64,000 bases of DNA from positions 1,488,001-1,552,000 of the forward strand of contig CAVZIT010000004.1 of assembly GCA_963775445.1 (NCBI GenBank), written 5' to 3'. Shown piece after piece: positions 45,347-54,997 of the stretch (positions are counted from its first letter, which is position 1; each line of letters begins with the position of its first letter). Under the pieces are notes generated by a model, which was not told the DNA's origin, did no database searches, and saw only the letters and a list, made by a program, of their open reading frames with translations. The position numbers and the translations under genes are program-made. Origin of the DNA: Dokdonella_A sp963775445 (GTDB lineage: Bacteria > Pseudomonadota > Gammaproteobacteria > Xanthomonadales > Rhodanobacteraceae).

Positions 45347-46744
45347 TCAGAAGCGAAATACCCCCGACAGCGAATAGATGTCGACGTCAGCGGACAGGTC
45401 GAAGCCGAAATCGACCTGAAACTTCGAGAACGCGACGCCCAAACCGCCGGCGTAGTGGGTCTGGCTGCCGCGGCCCTGGGAGAACAGGGTCGCGAGTGCG
45501 ACTTGCCCTTGGGATTGGTTGGTCGAACCGTCTCCGCTCGCTCCCCGATACTGGAGCGAGTGCGCCGGATCGTGCCAGATGCCCGCGCGCAGATTGACCG
45601 GATGTGCCGTCAGGAACGTGTATTCGGCGCCGAGGTGCACTTCCGTACCATCGGAAACGCGCAGGTTCGAAGCATCATTCGGCAAGGCATTGCCATTGGC
45701 GTCGGTATAGCGGAACAGCGACTGAATTCCGCTGCTCAATTCGGAATAACGCACCCGGTCCACATCAAGGTTGACAAGCAGCGCTTCCGCGGGCCGATAG
45801 CTCAGACCCAGTCCATATGAATCGGGGACGTTGAAGTCGACGCTGGAGAGGCTGGCGACGGGTACCGTAGTCCCGTCGTCGTTGAACCCCGTATTCGTTG
45901 CCTTGTAAGAAAACGAGGGCGCGTGCCGATAAACCAGGCCAAGGCTCCACTGATCGGTCAACTGATAGCGCAGCCCGACACTTGCGCCGATGCCGCTGTC
46001 GTTGCCGTGTTGCACCTGCATGTTGATCGGATTTCCGTTTGAAACGCCGGTAGACGAGTCGACGTTCAAGCGCGTATCGGTGGTACTGATGCTGAAATCG
46101 TAATAGGACAAGCCTGCGCCTAACGAAAGCTGATCGTTGATTTTCCACGCCGCCGATGCACCGTAGTTGACGATCCGCAGCGAGGAGTGAGCCGCAAACG
46201 GAAAAAGCGCGAACTGGCACGTGCCCACGTCGGGACTGCAGATGGGATTGCCATTGCCGTCATTGAGGGTCAGTTCAGGAAACGAGGCGATGGCGCCCGT
46301 TGACGCGAAATTTGACTCATAATTGAGTACTTCGTGTCGATAAAATGCGACTGCCCAGCGATCGTGCGGGAACAACACGGACAGGAACGAGAGGTTGTTT
46401 TTCGAACTGTTGGCGTCGCTATGATGCAAGCCGCTGGCATCGAAGCCGTTCGAATCGATAACTGCGGTTCCGCCATCGACGAATGGCAGGCTGTAACTCG
46501 AATGGCGTACCTCGGCGGAGATCTCGGTCTGCCGCGGTTGGGTCAGACCTGCTGGATTGGTATATGCAGCGGTCGCATCGTCGGCCAAACCAATAAAGGC
46601 GCCGCCCATGCCAAGACTGCGCGCGCCAGGACTCGAAAAGCTGAACGGGATACTCGCGTTGGTCTCTGAATCGGTCAGCGCGAATGCCGGTACAGCCGTC
46701 AATGCAAGTGCGGCGCAAATGGCGAATCTCAGCGTCTGGTTCAT
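45347..46744 (-). CDS. OmpP1/FadL/TodX-family outer-membrane transport protein
   Basis: A 465-residue beta-barrel porin for hydrophobic compounds such as long-chain fatty acids. Residues 1-22 are a signal peptide. The N-terminal plug has G-A-R-S-L-G-M-G-G-A-F-I-G-L-A-D-D-A-T-A and Y-T-N-P-A-G-L, the family signature. The C-terminus F-R-F ends in Phe, as needed for Bam recognition. The start at ATG 46744 has GAGGGGA upstream. No fatty-acid gene is adjacent. Confidence 0.92.
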   Translation of the reverse strand: MNQTLRFAICAALALTAVPAFALTDSETNASIPFSFSSPGARSLGMGGAFIGLADDATAAYTNPAGLTQPRQTEISAEVRHSSYSLPFVDGGTAVIDSNGFDASGLHHSDANSSKNNLSFLSVLFPHDRWAVAFYRHEVLNYESNFASTGAIASFPELTLNDGNGNPICSPDVGTCQFALFPFAAHSSLRIVNYGASAAWKINDQLSLGAGLSYYDFSISTTDTRLNVDSSTGVSNGNPINMQVQHGNDSGIGASVGLRYQLTDQWSLGLVYRHAPSFSYKATNTGFNDDGTTVPVASLSSVDFNVPDSYGLGLSYRPAEALLVNLDVDRVRYSELSSGIQSLFRYTDANGNALPNDASNLRVSDGTEVHLGAEYTFLTAHPVNLRAGIWHDPAHSLQYRGASGDGSTNQSQGQVALATLFSQGRGSQTHYAGGLGVAFSKFQVDFGFDLSADVDIYSLSGVFRF

Positions 46745-46851
46745 CTCGAATCCCCTCGTCACGAACGGAATTATCCGGCGGCCGCGATGACGGTCCCCGC
46801 CGCAGGTGGCGACATTGCCTCAAGCCGTTGAACTATGCAATCCATATCGAT

Positions 46852-49270
46852 TTCATCCGCTACATTGTCGACCGGCGAGGACGCTGAGACGTTGCAGGTC
46901 GAGCGTGCCGCTGCCGTAGCCGGGCAGGGTGGAGTTGTAATCGACACTGAGCCGGGAGGTGCCGTCGAAGCGCAGCGTGACGTGGCCCCAAGGTGTCGCG
47001 CTGACGCTGTCCGCCACGAAGGCCGGCGGGAAATTAGCCCCGCTGCCGCCGAGCTGGACCAGATCCATGTCGATCGTATTGCCCGAGCCGAAGCCAAGCC
47101 CGCTCAACCACAACGGCGCGCCATCGGGTTGGTAGGTATACCAGAAGGTCTGCACGATGCGCTGGCCGTTGTCGGCGTCGTTGAATTCGAGATCGAATCC
47201 GTAGCCCGAATTGTTCGGGTCGTACCAGATGCCGCTCAGGCAGGCATCCGTGGCGCCGGCGCGGTTGCTCTCGACGAGCGCGGCATGGCTCAAACGGCGC
47301 AGGTTCATCGTGCCCGCCGTGAAGCCCGGCGCCACCGGCTGCCAGCTCACCGTGCCGTCATCGGAGCTGGTGAACGTGAACGTCACGCGCCCCCACGGAA
47401 GGTGGACCGGACCGTCGGCGCCGACCGGGAAGCCCGACGAGGTCGTGCTGTCCATGTCGACGACGAGGGTGTTGCCTTGCGAGGTGCCCACGCCCTGCAG
47501 GAACAACGGCTGGCCATTCTGGAACACGTACCAGGTTGCGTAGAAACCATGCTCGACCGGTAGCGCCTCGAGCAGGAAGCCATGGCCGTTCTGGCCCGGA
47601 TCGAACCAGTTTCCGCTGTAGGAGCTGTCGAGCGTGATCGCACTCGCATCACTGCGCAGCGGATCGTTCTGGCCGATGACATCGGTATTGGTGTTCGGGT
47701 TACCGGGTCCGGTGGCGTTGCTGTCGTAGCCGCCAGCCGTTGCTTCGCAATCGAGCGCGGCATTCTGGCTCGGCCCGTTCGGCTGGTCACCGGTCGCAAG
47801 CGGTGCCGGCCGCACGATGGTGGCGCTATCGAGGCCATAGACGAAGTAATCGCTGACGCCATTGGTATCGCCCTCGACCAGGTTGCTCGCGGCCGAGGTC
47901 AGGCTGACCGCACCACCGCCGCAGGCGATCTTCGGATCGTCCATGTCCTCGTTGGGTTGCTGGCCGCCGTCAGCGAGTATCACGCCGAGTCCGGCATTGG
48001 AGACCGCGCCGCTCTTGCGTAGGTGCTTGGCGCTGGACTGGCCGCTGCCCGGCCGACCGTCGTAGATGAATGCATTACGCCGCCCGCCGCCCACGCCCGG
48101 CACGAGGTTGGACGCGCGTGAGGCGAATGCGATGCGCTGGCCATCCGCGGAGATGCTCGGCGGTCCGGCGTCGGCATCGCCGGGTGTACCACTGGCGCTT
48201 TGCGAGATCTGCAGTATCGCGCCGGTCATGAGGTCCTTGCGCACCACCTGCGCGGTGCTCGCACCGCCGAGATTTTCGGCGGTCGTCGTGAACACGACGT
48301 ACTGGCCGTCGCCTGAGATCATCGGCGCACAACTGTCGCCATTGCCCTGGGTGCCGTCGGCGGTCACGCTCACGCGGCTGACCTGACCCGTCGCGACGGT
48401 GCGCACAAACACATCCCTGGCATTGTTGGTGTCGCCCGCAACGAGGTTCGTCGCGGCCGAACAAAACGCCATGAGCTTGCCATCCGCACTCATCGAGGGC
48501 GATTCGCTCTCGCCATCGATCGGCGCGCCGTTCATGCCGGTGGTCGGACACACGAACTGGAACAGGCCGTTGGGATTGGAGTAGCACACGGAGGACATGC
48601 CCGCGTCCTTGGCCGCGGCTGCGCCGGCTGGATCGCGCACGAACACAGCCGCCTGGCCGTTGAGCGAAACCTGCGCATCGTGCAGGTTGCCGGTCATCTG
48701 CGAGCCTGATGCGTCGCGGCTGATCAGAGTCGTTTGCCCGTTGCGCCGGTCGTGCAGATAGATATCCGCTCCGCCAGGATTGGTGTTGCTGCCGCTAACC
48801 AGATCCTTCTCGAGAGACTGAAAGATCACCAGCGAGCCGTCCGCCGACAGGCTGGGCTTCTCGGAAGGTTCGGTGGTTGGTACGCCGCTGACCGTCGTCG
48901 ATTCGGGCTGCGGCGGAACCAGCGTGCCGACCACGGCCTGCGTCCGCGACTGCCCGCCATCGTAATGGGCCGTGACATTGACTGCGATCTGACAATTGCT
49001 CTGGCAAACAGGGTCGAGCGCGACCACGCTCGCCTCGAAGGTGCACGTGGCGTTTGCCCCGGCCCCTAGCGTGCCGATCGGCCATGTCAGCGCGCCGTTC
49101 GACGCACTCGCGTCGCACTGCACCGAACTGATCGACAACTGCGAAGGCACATCGGCCGTCACGGTCAATCCGCCCACGTCGCTGTCGCTGCTGTTGGTGA
49201 CACCGAGCGTGTAGGTGACGTTGTCGCCAATGCCGTATGGTCCAGGACTGGACGCTATTGCGTGCAAGAG
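46852..49270 (-). repeat. Direct repeat copy 1 (2.4 kb, 3' part of giant gene)
   Basis: This segment and 50898-53310 are near-identical DNA in the same orientation, offset by 4046 bases at the left edge. They cover the DUF11, PD40 and C-terminal modules of the two paralogs. Similarity falls off left of the stop codon after TTCATCCGCTACATTG and right near 49270. Confidence 0.85.
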
Positions 49271-50569
49271 CACCTGGCCGTCGTTCGCAGCGTTGACCGC
49301 AAAGCCGTCGAGCAAGGACGCCGTGGCTCCGTCCTGGTTGCGGGTCGCCGTCACCGTGCGTGCGCCCGGCGTCGCCGACGGGGCAATCGTGAGCATCAGC
49401 CGTGCGGTTTCCTCGTCCGCGATCAGGTAGCCGCCGACCGTGACGCCGCTCCCGAAATCGAACCTCGTCGTCGAATCGAGACCTGTTCCGATTAGAGTCA
49501 CCTGAACGATGGTGCCCTGCGCAGCACTCGATGGCGAAACGCTGGTTACTCCCAGCGTCAGCGACGGTGGTGAACAGTCCCGGTACCAAGGCGTATAGCC
49601 GGTTGCTGCATCCCATCCTGCGTTTGGCGTGTGATTGAATGCGTTGGGACAGACAACCGAACCATGATTGACAAGATTGTCTGGATTCGGAACGTCCGGG
49701 ATATCGCCGCTAAGCTGGTTCAAATCGATATAGAAGTACTGCAGACTCGCTAGTCCCGCCAGTGATGGGACAGGGCCGCTGAGCCGATTGCCAGTGATCT
49801 GGAAATAATTCAGGCTCGTCAGTCCTGTGAGCGACGGGATCGACCCGGTGAGCTGGTTGCCACCGACTTCGAAGAACTCCAGGTTGGTCAGTCCTGCGAG
49901 CGACGGGATCGACCCGCTGAGCTGGTTGTCGGCGACGTAGAAGTACTGCAGGTTCGTCAGCCCTCCGAGCGACGGGATCGAGCCGCTGAGCTGGTTGGCG
50001 GCGACGTAGAAGTACTGCAGGTTCGTCAGTCCGGTGAGCGCCGGGATCGCGCCGCTGAGCTGGTTGCCATCGGCGTGGAAGTTCTGCAGATTCGTCAGCC
50101 CGGCGAGTGGTGGAATTGCGCCGCTGAGCTGGTTGCCGTCGACGTCGAAGTCTGTCAGGTTCGTCAGTCCGGCGAGCGGCGGGATCGAGCCGGTCAGGCT
50201 GTTGCGGTCGACACGGAGAATTTGCAGGTTTGTGAGTCCGCCGAGCGATGGGAGCGAACCGCTGAGGTTGTCTATTTCGAGGTGGATTTCTGTCACATGC
50301 GTATCCGACTCATCGCAAGTGATGCCATACCATGAGCACTCGGTCCCGGGCGCGCCGTTCCACCGCCTGTTGATGGTCCATTCCTGCCCGTTGGTGCTGG
50401 TGTAGAGATCGAGGAGGACCTGGCGCTCCGACGCGGGAATCGCTGCGTGGGCTGGCAGCGCCAGCGCCAGACCGGCGAGCCATGCCAGCGTGTTTGATGC
50501 GAACAGCAGCCATCGATCGAAGCGCCACGCATGGACTGGTTGTAAATTCCACCGCTCGAAGCGGGTCAT
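46853..50569 (-). CDS. Large exported LRR-IPT-DUF11-PD40 protein with paired C-terminal modules
   Basis: A 1238-residue exported protein. Signal region to about residue 42, then a conserved N-cap (N-G-x-x-W-x-x-x-x-W-N-x-x ... C-x-W-Y-G-I-T-C), eight 23-residue LRRs (about 99-292), an LRR C-cap ending W-Y-x-x-C (about 293-332), an IPT-like domain (about 340-430), a DUF11 domain (about 435-560) and PD40/TolB-type propeller repeats (about 565-930, S-x-D-G-x-x-x-x-F). The end has two G-x-W-[FY]-D-P modules (about 1005-1238), finishing R-Q-C-S-G. ATG 50569 has GGAGGAGAC upstream. Its last 800 codons are nearly the same as the next gene. Surface or secreted adhesin-like role is inferred; no enzyme motif is seen. 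Confidence 0.82.
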   Translation of the reverse strand: MTRFERWNLQPVHAWRFDRWLLFASNTLAWLAGLALALPAHAAIPASERQVLLDLYTSTNGQEWTINRRWNGAPGTECSWYGITCDESDTHVTEIHLEIDNLSGSLPSLGGLTNLQILRVDRNSLTGSIPPLAGLTNLTDFDVDGNQLSGAIPPLAGLTNLQNFHADGNQLSGAIPALTGLTNLQYFYVAANQLSGSIPSLGGLTNLQYFYVADNQLSGSIPSLAGLTNLEFFEVGGNQLTGSIPSLTGLTSLNYFQITGNRLSGPVPSLAGLASLQYFYIDLNQLSGDIPDVPNPDNLVNHGSVVCPNAFNHTPNAGWDAATGYTPWYRDCSPPSLTLGVTSVSPSSAAQGTIVQVTLIGTGLDSTTRFDFGSGVTVGGYLIADEETARLMLTIAPSATPGARTVTATRNQDGATASLLDGFAVNAANDGQVLLHAIASSPGPYGIGDNVTYTLGVTNSSDSDVGGLTVTADVPSQLSISSVQCDASASNGALTWPIGTLGAGANATCTFEASVVALDPVCQSNCQIAVNVTAHYDGGQSRTQAVVGTLVPPQPESTTVSGVPTTEPSEKPSLSADGSLVIFQSLEKDLVSGSNTNPGGADIYLHDRRNGQTTLISRDASGSQMTGNLHDAQVSLNGQAAVFVRDPAGAAAAKDAGMSSVCYSNPNGLFQFVCPTTGMNGAPIDGESESPSMSADGKLMAFCSAATNLVAGDTNNARDVFVRTVATGQVSRVSVTADGTQGNGDSCAPMISGDGQYVVFTTTAENLGGASTAQVVRKDLMTGAILQISQSASGTPGDADAGPPSISADGQRIAFASRASNLVPGVGGGRRNAFIYDGRPGSGQSSAKHLRKSGAVSNAGLGVILADGGQQPNEDMDDPKIACGGGAVSLTSAASNLVEGDTNGVSDYFVYGLDSATIVRPAPLATGDQPNGPSQNAALDCEATAGGYDSNATGPGNPNTNTDVIGQNDPLRSDASAITLDSSYSGNWFDPGQNGHGFLLEALPVEHGFYATWYVFQNGQPLFLQGVGTSQGNTLVVDMDSTTSSGFPVGADGPVHLPWGRVTFTFTSSDDGTVSWQPVAPGFTAGTMNLRRLSHAALVESNRAGATDACLSGIWYDPNNSGYGFDLEFNDADNGQRIVQTFWYTYQPDGAPLWLSGLGFGSGNTIDMDLVQLGGSGANFPPAFVADSVSATPWGHVTLRFDGTSRLSVDYNSTLPGYGSGTLDLQRLSVLAGRQCSG
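49694..50275 (-). repeat. Tandem 69-base LRR-coding repeat (about 8 copies)
   Basis: Eight in-frame units of 69 bases, each coding G-L-T-N-L-x-x-F-x-V-x-x-N-Q-L-S-G-x-I-P-x-L-x. Neighbouring units differ mostly in the inner residues, which suggests recent copying with drift. Copy number could vary between strains. Confidence 0.8.
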
Positions 50570-50848
50570 CGCGTCTCCTCCCTGATCGCCCGTCTCACCT
50601 GATGAAAAAGGTTTTTGGCTATGTACCGATTCGGGTTTGGTCGGCAAGACTGCTCTGCGTCGCCGGGCCGGGATCTATACTGACGGCGCTGCGACATGGA
50701 GCGTCGCGCCGGCGCGCGAATACGAAGGCGCTCGATGAGTCGCGGGTCATCTTGCAGGCCTCGCAAAGCGCTACTGCGAGCTTTGGTCTGGATTGACGAC
50801 CGACTTCGACCCTACGCCCGCCTTATTGGTAGTTCAAGGCCGTTGAAT

Positions 50849-50887
50849 CAACCACCCGATTTCGGAAAGGCCGAAATCGGGTGGTTG
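50849..50887 (-). terminator. Perfect 17-bp hairpin after the giant gene
   Basis: CAACCACCCGATTTCGG (50849-50865) and its exact complement (50871-50887) enclose a 5-base loop. It lies 11 bases after the stop at 50899 on the minus strand, the place for a transcription terminator. No clear U-run follows, so an mRNA-stabilising hairpin is also possible. Confidence 0.65.
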
Positions 50888-50897
50888 CGCGGTTGAC

Positions 50898-53310
50898 TTC
50901 ATCCGCTACATTGCCGACCGGCGAGGACGCTGAGACGTTGCAGGTTGAGCGTGCCGCCGCCGTAGCCGGGCAGGGTGGAGTTGTAATCGACACTGAGCCG
51001 GGAGGTGCCGTTGAAGCGCAACGTGATATGACCCCAGGGCGAGGTGCCGATGCTGTCGGCGACGAACGCCGGCGGGAAGTTGGCACCACTTCCGCCCAGC
51101 TGCACCAGGTCCACGTCGATCGTGTTGCCCGAGCCGAAGCCAAGCCCGGTCAACCACAACGGCGAGCCATCGGGCTGGAAGGTGTACCAGAACACCTCAA
51201 GGAACCGTTGGCCGTTCACGTCGTTGAACTCGAGATCAAAGCCGTAGCCCGAGTGGGTCGGATCGAACCAGATGCCGCTCAGGCACGCATCGGTCGTGCC
51301 GGTGCGGTTGCTCTCGATGAGCGCGGCATGGCTCAGGCGGCGCAGGTTCATCGTGCCCGCCGTGAAGCCCGGCGCCACCGGCTGCCAGCTCACCATGCCG
51401 TCATCGGAGCTGGTGAAGGTGAACGTCACGCGGCCCCACGGCGTATTGGTCGGACCAGCCGCCCCTACCGGAAAGCCCGACGAGGTCGTGCTGGTCATGT
51501 CGACGACGAGGGAGTTGCCTTGCGAGGTGCCCACGCCCTGCAGGAACAACGGCTGGCCATTCTGGAACACGTACCAGGTCGCGTAGAACACATGCTCGAC
51601 CGGCAGCGCCTCGAGCAGGAAGCCATGGCCGCTCTGGCCCGGATCGAACCAGTTGCCGCTGTAGGAGCTGTCGAGCGTGATCGCACTCGCATCACTGCGC
51701 AGCGGATCGTTCTGACCGATCACATCGGCGTTGGTGTTGGGGTTGCCTGGTCCGGTGGCGTTGCTGTCGTAGCCACCCGTCGTCGCCTCGCAGTCGAGCG
51801 CGGCATTCTGGCTTGGCCCATTGGGTTGAGTTCCGGTCGCGAGCGGAGCCGGACGCACCAGCGCGCCGCCATCCATGCCGTAGACGTAGTAATCGCTCAC
51901 GCCATTGGTATCGCCGCTGACGAGGTTGCTCGCGCCCGAGGTCACACTGATCGCGCCACCGCCGCAGGCGACCTTCGGATCGCCCATGTCCTGGTTCGGT
52001 TGCTGGCCACCCTGGCCGAGGAGCACGCCGAGCCCGCCATTGACCGTCGTGTTCTTGCGCAGGTGCTTGGCATCGGCCTGGCCGTTGCCGGGGCGTCCGT
52101 CGAAGACGAACACGTTGCGGCGCCCGCCACTGGTGCCGGGCACGAGGTTGGACGAAGTCGAGGCGAACGCGATGCGCTGGCCGTCCGAGGAGATACTCGG
52201 CGGACCGGCATCGGCATCGCCGGGCGTTCCACCCGCACTTTGCGAAATCGGCAAAATGGCACCGGTGTCGAGATCCTTGCGTACCACCTGCGCCACACTG
52301 GTTCCTCCGAGATTCTCCGCCGTCGTCGTGAACACGACGTACTGGCCATCGCCCGAGATCATCGGCGCGCAACTGTCGCCATCGCCCTGGGTGCCATCGG
52401 CCGTCACGCTGACGCGGGTGACCTGACCCGTCGCGACGGTTCGCACGAACACATCCTTGGCATTGTTGGTGTCGTCCGCAACGAGGTTCGTCGCAGCCGA
52501 GCAGAACGCCAGGAGCTTGCCATCCGCACTCATCGAGGGCGATTCGCTCTCGCCATCCATCGGCGTGCCGTTCATGCCGGTCGAGGGGCACAGGAATCGG
52601 AACAAGCCGTTGGGGTTGGAGTAGCACACCTGGGACATGCTGGCGTCCTTGGCCGCAGCCGCACCGGTTGGATCGCGCACGAACACGGCCGCCTGGCCGT
52701 TGAGCGAAACCTGCGCATCGTGCAGGTTGCCGGTCATCTGCGAGCCTGCCGCATCGCGGCTGATCAGAGTCGTTTGCCCGTTGCGCCGGTCGTGCAGATA
52801 GATATCCGCTCCGCCCGGATTGGTGTTGGTGCCACTGACCAGGTCCTTTTCGAGAGACTGGAAGATCACCAGCGAGCCGTCCGCCGACAAGCCCGGTTGC
52901 GAGGAGGGTTCGGTCGTCGGTGCGCCGCTGACCGTCATCGACTCGGGCTGCGGTGGCACCAGCGTACCGACCACGGCCTGAGTCGAAGTTTGGCCGCCAT
53001 CGTATTGAGCGGTCACGTTCACGGTGATCTGACAGTTGCTCTGGCACGCAAGGTCGAGTGCGGCAACCTCGGCATTGAATGTGCAGTTCGCGCTCGCGCC
53101 GGCGCCCAACGTGCCGATCGGCCAGGTCAGCGTGCCGTTGGACACGCTCGCATCGCACTGCACCGAACCGATCGACAACTGCGAGGGCACTCTCGCGGTT
53201 ACCGTCAGCCCGCCAAGCGCGCTGGCGCTGCCGTTGGTGATACCGAGCGCGTAGGTCACGGAGTCGTTGACGCCATAGGGCCCGGGGTTGATGGCTCGTG
53301 CATGGAGCAT
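50898..53310 (-). repeat. Direct repeat copy 2 (2.4 kb)
   Basis: Partner of the copy at 46852-49270, with the same gene order of modules. Differences are scattered single bases, many silent, plus short divergent runs near 51180-51230 and 51445-51470. Confidence 0.85.
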
Positions 53311-54555
53311 CACACCGCCGGGTGCGGTGGCTTGAAGTACCGCGAACCCGTCCTGCAGGCTCGCCGTCAGACCCCCCGAACTTTGCAATGCAGTGACGGT
53401 GCGTGACCCCGGCATCGCGTTTGGCGAGATCGTCAAGGTGGCGGTCGCAGTAGTCGAATCGACGACGGTCAATCCACTGACGTCGATGTCGGAACCGAAG
53501 TCAAACGTCGTGCTGGACTCGAAGCCGATGCCGGAAAGCGTCACGGGAACCGATGAGCCCGCAAATCCGCTGTCGGGGGTGACCTCGGCCAGAGTGAACT
53601 GCGTGATCTCGGGAACGTCGCCAAACGAAGTAGCCGCGAGAATATCGGTGCTGCTTCGTGCCGCCACCGTGCGATTCCATTGCAGTCCCGCTGCGTTGTC
53701 TGCGCAGCCGACATCGGCGACGGTGTCGTCGAGCTGCAACGCACTCACCTGCGACCAGATGGTTGGCCATGTCGTCGCCGTGCCGTGGTCCGCCGCCGTC
53801 AGTGGGACGAGCAGAATGAAGTAAGTCGGCGGCGTGCCGCAATCGCTGCCGCCGGGGCTGCCGGAGTTGAATTCCGCGACCGGAATGCCGAAGTCGTTGT
53901 CGGCGAGATAAAGGTCGCCGGCCAGAAATACGCGTACGGTCTGGCTCGCGGAGCCGTTGTTGTCGATCGTCAGGCGCTTGGCGAAATAGTTGGTGCCGTT
54001 TACGTAGTCAACGGTCAGTTGGGCCTGAAGCCCGGTATTCCCGAGGGCGCCGACGACGGTTACCTGGAAGGGATCGCTCGTGGTTCCGCGGCCGGACACC
54101 GGGCTGATGGATATCGGCGAGATCGGAGTGTCTCCGACATTGGTCGCAGCAGAACCACCGGGATGGGCCTGGAAATCCGGGCCGTACAAGGTGTTCCCTG
54201 CATAGACGAACCAGCCGTAGTCGGCAGTATCGGTAGTATTTGTTGGAAAGAATTGGCCGAATCCGGGCACCTGGGAGTTGAGTACCTCGAATGAAAAGTC
54301 GCTCCCGACCCGCACCGTCAGCGGATTGCCGTTGATCGAGGTAACCGTGGGGGCTTCGGCAAGACTCTTGGTTGGGGGCGTGCCTTTCGCGTGTGCATTG
54401 CTGCCGAGCGAAGCGGCGATCACTCCGATGAACGCAACTGCGACGAAGACGATACGGTGAAGGGTCTTGTGCAAGATCACAGGATTGACGCGACCCTCGG
54501 ACGAGATGTCGCTGATCGGACGATGTGCTGCAAAATAGCGAATTGCGAGTTTCAC
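50899..54555 (-). CDS. Large exported IPT-DUF11-PD40 protein, paralog of the LRR gene
   Basis: A 1218-residue exported protein. A hydrophobic leader at about 33-53 ends S-N-A-H-A, so the n-region is long; GTG 54555 has AAGGGAG upstream, and a later GTG before I-L-H-K would give a normal signal peptide. The N-terminal part (about 55-330) has no LRRs; it is a beta-rich region with D-F-x-x-x-P-G-G and N-N-G-S-A-S-Q-T patterns that I cannot name. An IPT-like domain (about 335-425), DUF11 (about 430-545), PD40 repeats (about 550-915) and two G-x-W-[FY]-D-P modules (about 985-1218) follow as in the neighbour. So the N-terminal module was exchanged while the C-terminal part stayed almost identical. 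Confidence 0.82.
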   Translation of the reverse strand: MKLAIRYFAAHRPISDISSEGRVNPVILHKTLHRIVFVAVAFIGVIAASLGSNAHAKGTPPTKSLAEAPTVTSINGNPLTVRVGSDFSFEVLNSQVPGFGQFFPTNTTDTADYGWFVYAGNTLYGPDFQAHPGGSAATNVGDTPISPISISPVSGRGTTSDPFQVTVVGALGNTGLQAQLTVDYVNGTNYFAKRLTIDNNGSASQTVRVFLAGDLYLADNDFGIPVAEFNSGSPGGSDCGTPPTYFILLVPLTAADHGTATTWPTIWSQVSALQLDDTVADVGCADNAAGLQWNRTVAARSSTDILAATSFGDVPEITQFTLAEVTPDSGFAGSSVPVTLSGIGFESSTTFDFGSDIDVSGLTVVDSTTATATLTISPNAMPGSRTVTALQSSGGLTASLQDGFAVLQATAPGGVMLHARAINPGPYGVNDSVTYALGITNGSASALGGLTVTARVPSQLSIGSVQCDASVSNGTLTWPIGTLGAGASANCTFNAEVAALDLACQSNCQITVNVTAQYDGGQTSTQAVVGTLVPPQPESMTVSGAPTTEPSSQPGLSADGSLVIFQSLEKDLVSGTNTNPGGADIYLHDRRNGQTTLISRDAAGSQMTGNLHDAQVSLNGQAAVFVRDPTGAAAAKDASMSQVCYSNPNGLFRFLCPSTGMNGTPMDGESESPSMSADGKLLAFCSAATNLVADDTNNAKDVFVRTVATGQVTRVSVTADGTQGDGDSCAPMISGDGQYVVFTTTAENLGGTSVAQVVRKDLDTGAILPISQSAGGTPGDADAGPPSISSDGQRIAFASTSSNLVPGTSGGRRNVFVFDGRPGNGQADAKHLRKNTTVNGGLGVLLGQGGQQPNQDMGDPKVACGGGAISVTSGASNLVSGDTNGVSDYYVYGMDGGALVRPAPLATGTQPNGPSQNAALDCEATTGGYDSNATGPGNPNTNADVIGQNDPLRSDASAITLDSSYSGNWFDPGQSGHGFLLEALPVEHVFYATWYVFQNGQPLFLQGVGTSQGNSLVVDMTSTTSSGFPVGAAGPTNTPWGRVTFTFTSSDDGMVSWQPVAPGFTAGTMNLRRLSHAALIESNRTGTTDACLSGIWFDPTHSGYGFDLEFNDVNGQRFLEVFWYTFQPDGSPLWLTGLGFGSGNTIDVDLVQLGGSGANFPPAFVADSIGTSPWGHITLRFNGTSRLSVDYNSTLPGYGGGTLNLQRLSVLAGRQCSG

Positions 54556-54997
54556 GCTGGTCTCCCTTGCATGATTGGGTTTGCCCACGTCTGCTGGATG
54601 GGATCTGATCAAGTCGGCTCGAGAAGGGCGATGCCTCGCAGCAGCAACGCAACGCAATTCGGATTGGAGTTGCGGTCGCAGCCGCATTTCGCTCCCGCAA
54701 CATGCGTCGCTGTCGGGGAATGGTTCGTCGCAAACACGCTTGACGCCGTATCGCCCACGGGCTCGTTGTCTCCGCTCCTCCCGCGGTTGATGCGGACGCT
54801 ACGCTTGGGCCCGTGGCGGGTCAAGCTTGATGGCGGGATCGTGGCTACTGCCCATGATTGGTGAGATGACAAAGTGGAACGCAGATGGACGCGGTTGATG
54901 GCGCCTGCGTTGCGAGTGGAAGAAAATCGCGCGTTTCTCACCCATTTCGAAAAGCAGTGGACTACTGCTTTCGCGCTTGCCGGCGAACAGGAATGCG
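54556..54997. other. Divergent intergenic region without supported gene
   Basis: A 442-base gap between the divergent giant gene and ThpR. Open frames on both strands lack domain signatures, and none has a convincing ribosome site. No repeat or operator was noticed. Confidence 0.5.

Noticed and set aside
50881..53406. An 841-codon open frame on the plus strand
   Set aside because: Antisense shadow of the giant paralog; the same shadow appears in the other copy, following DNA identity rather than protein conservation.
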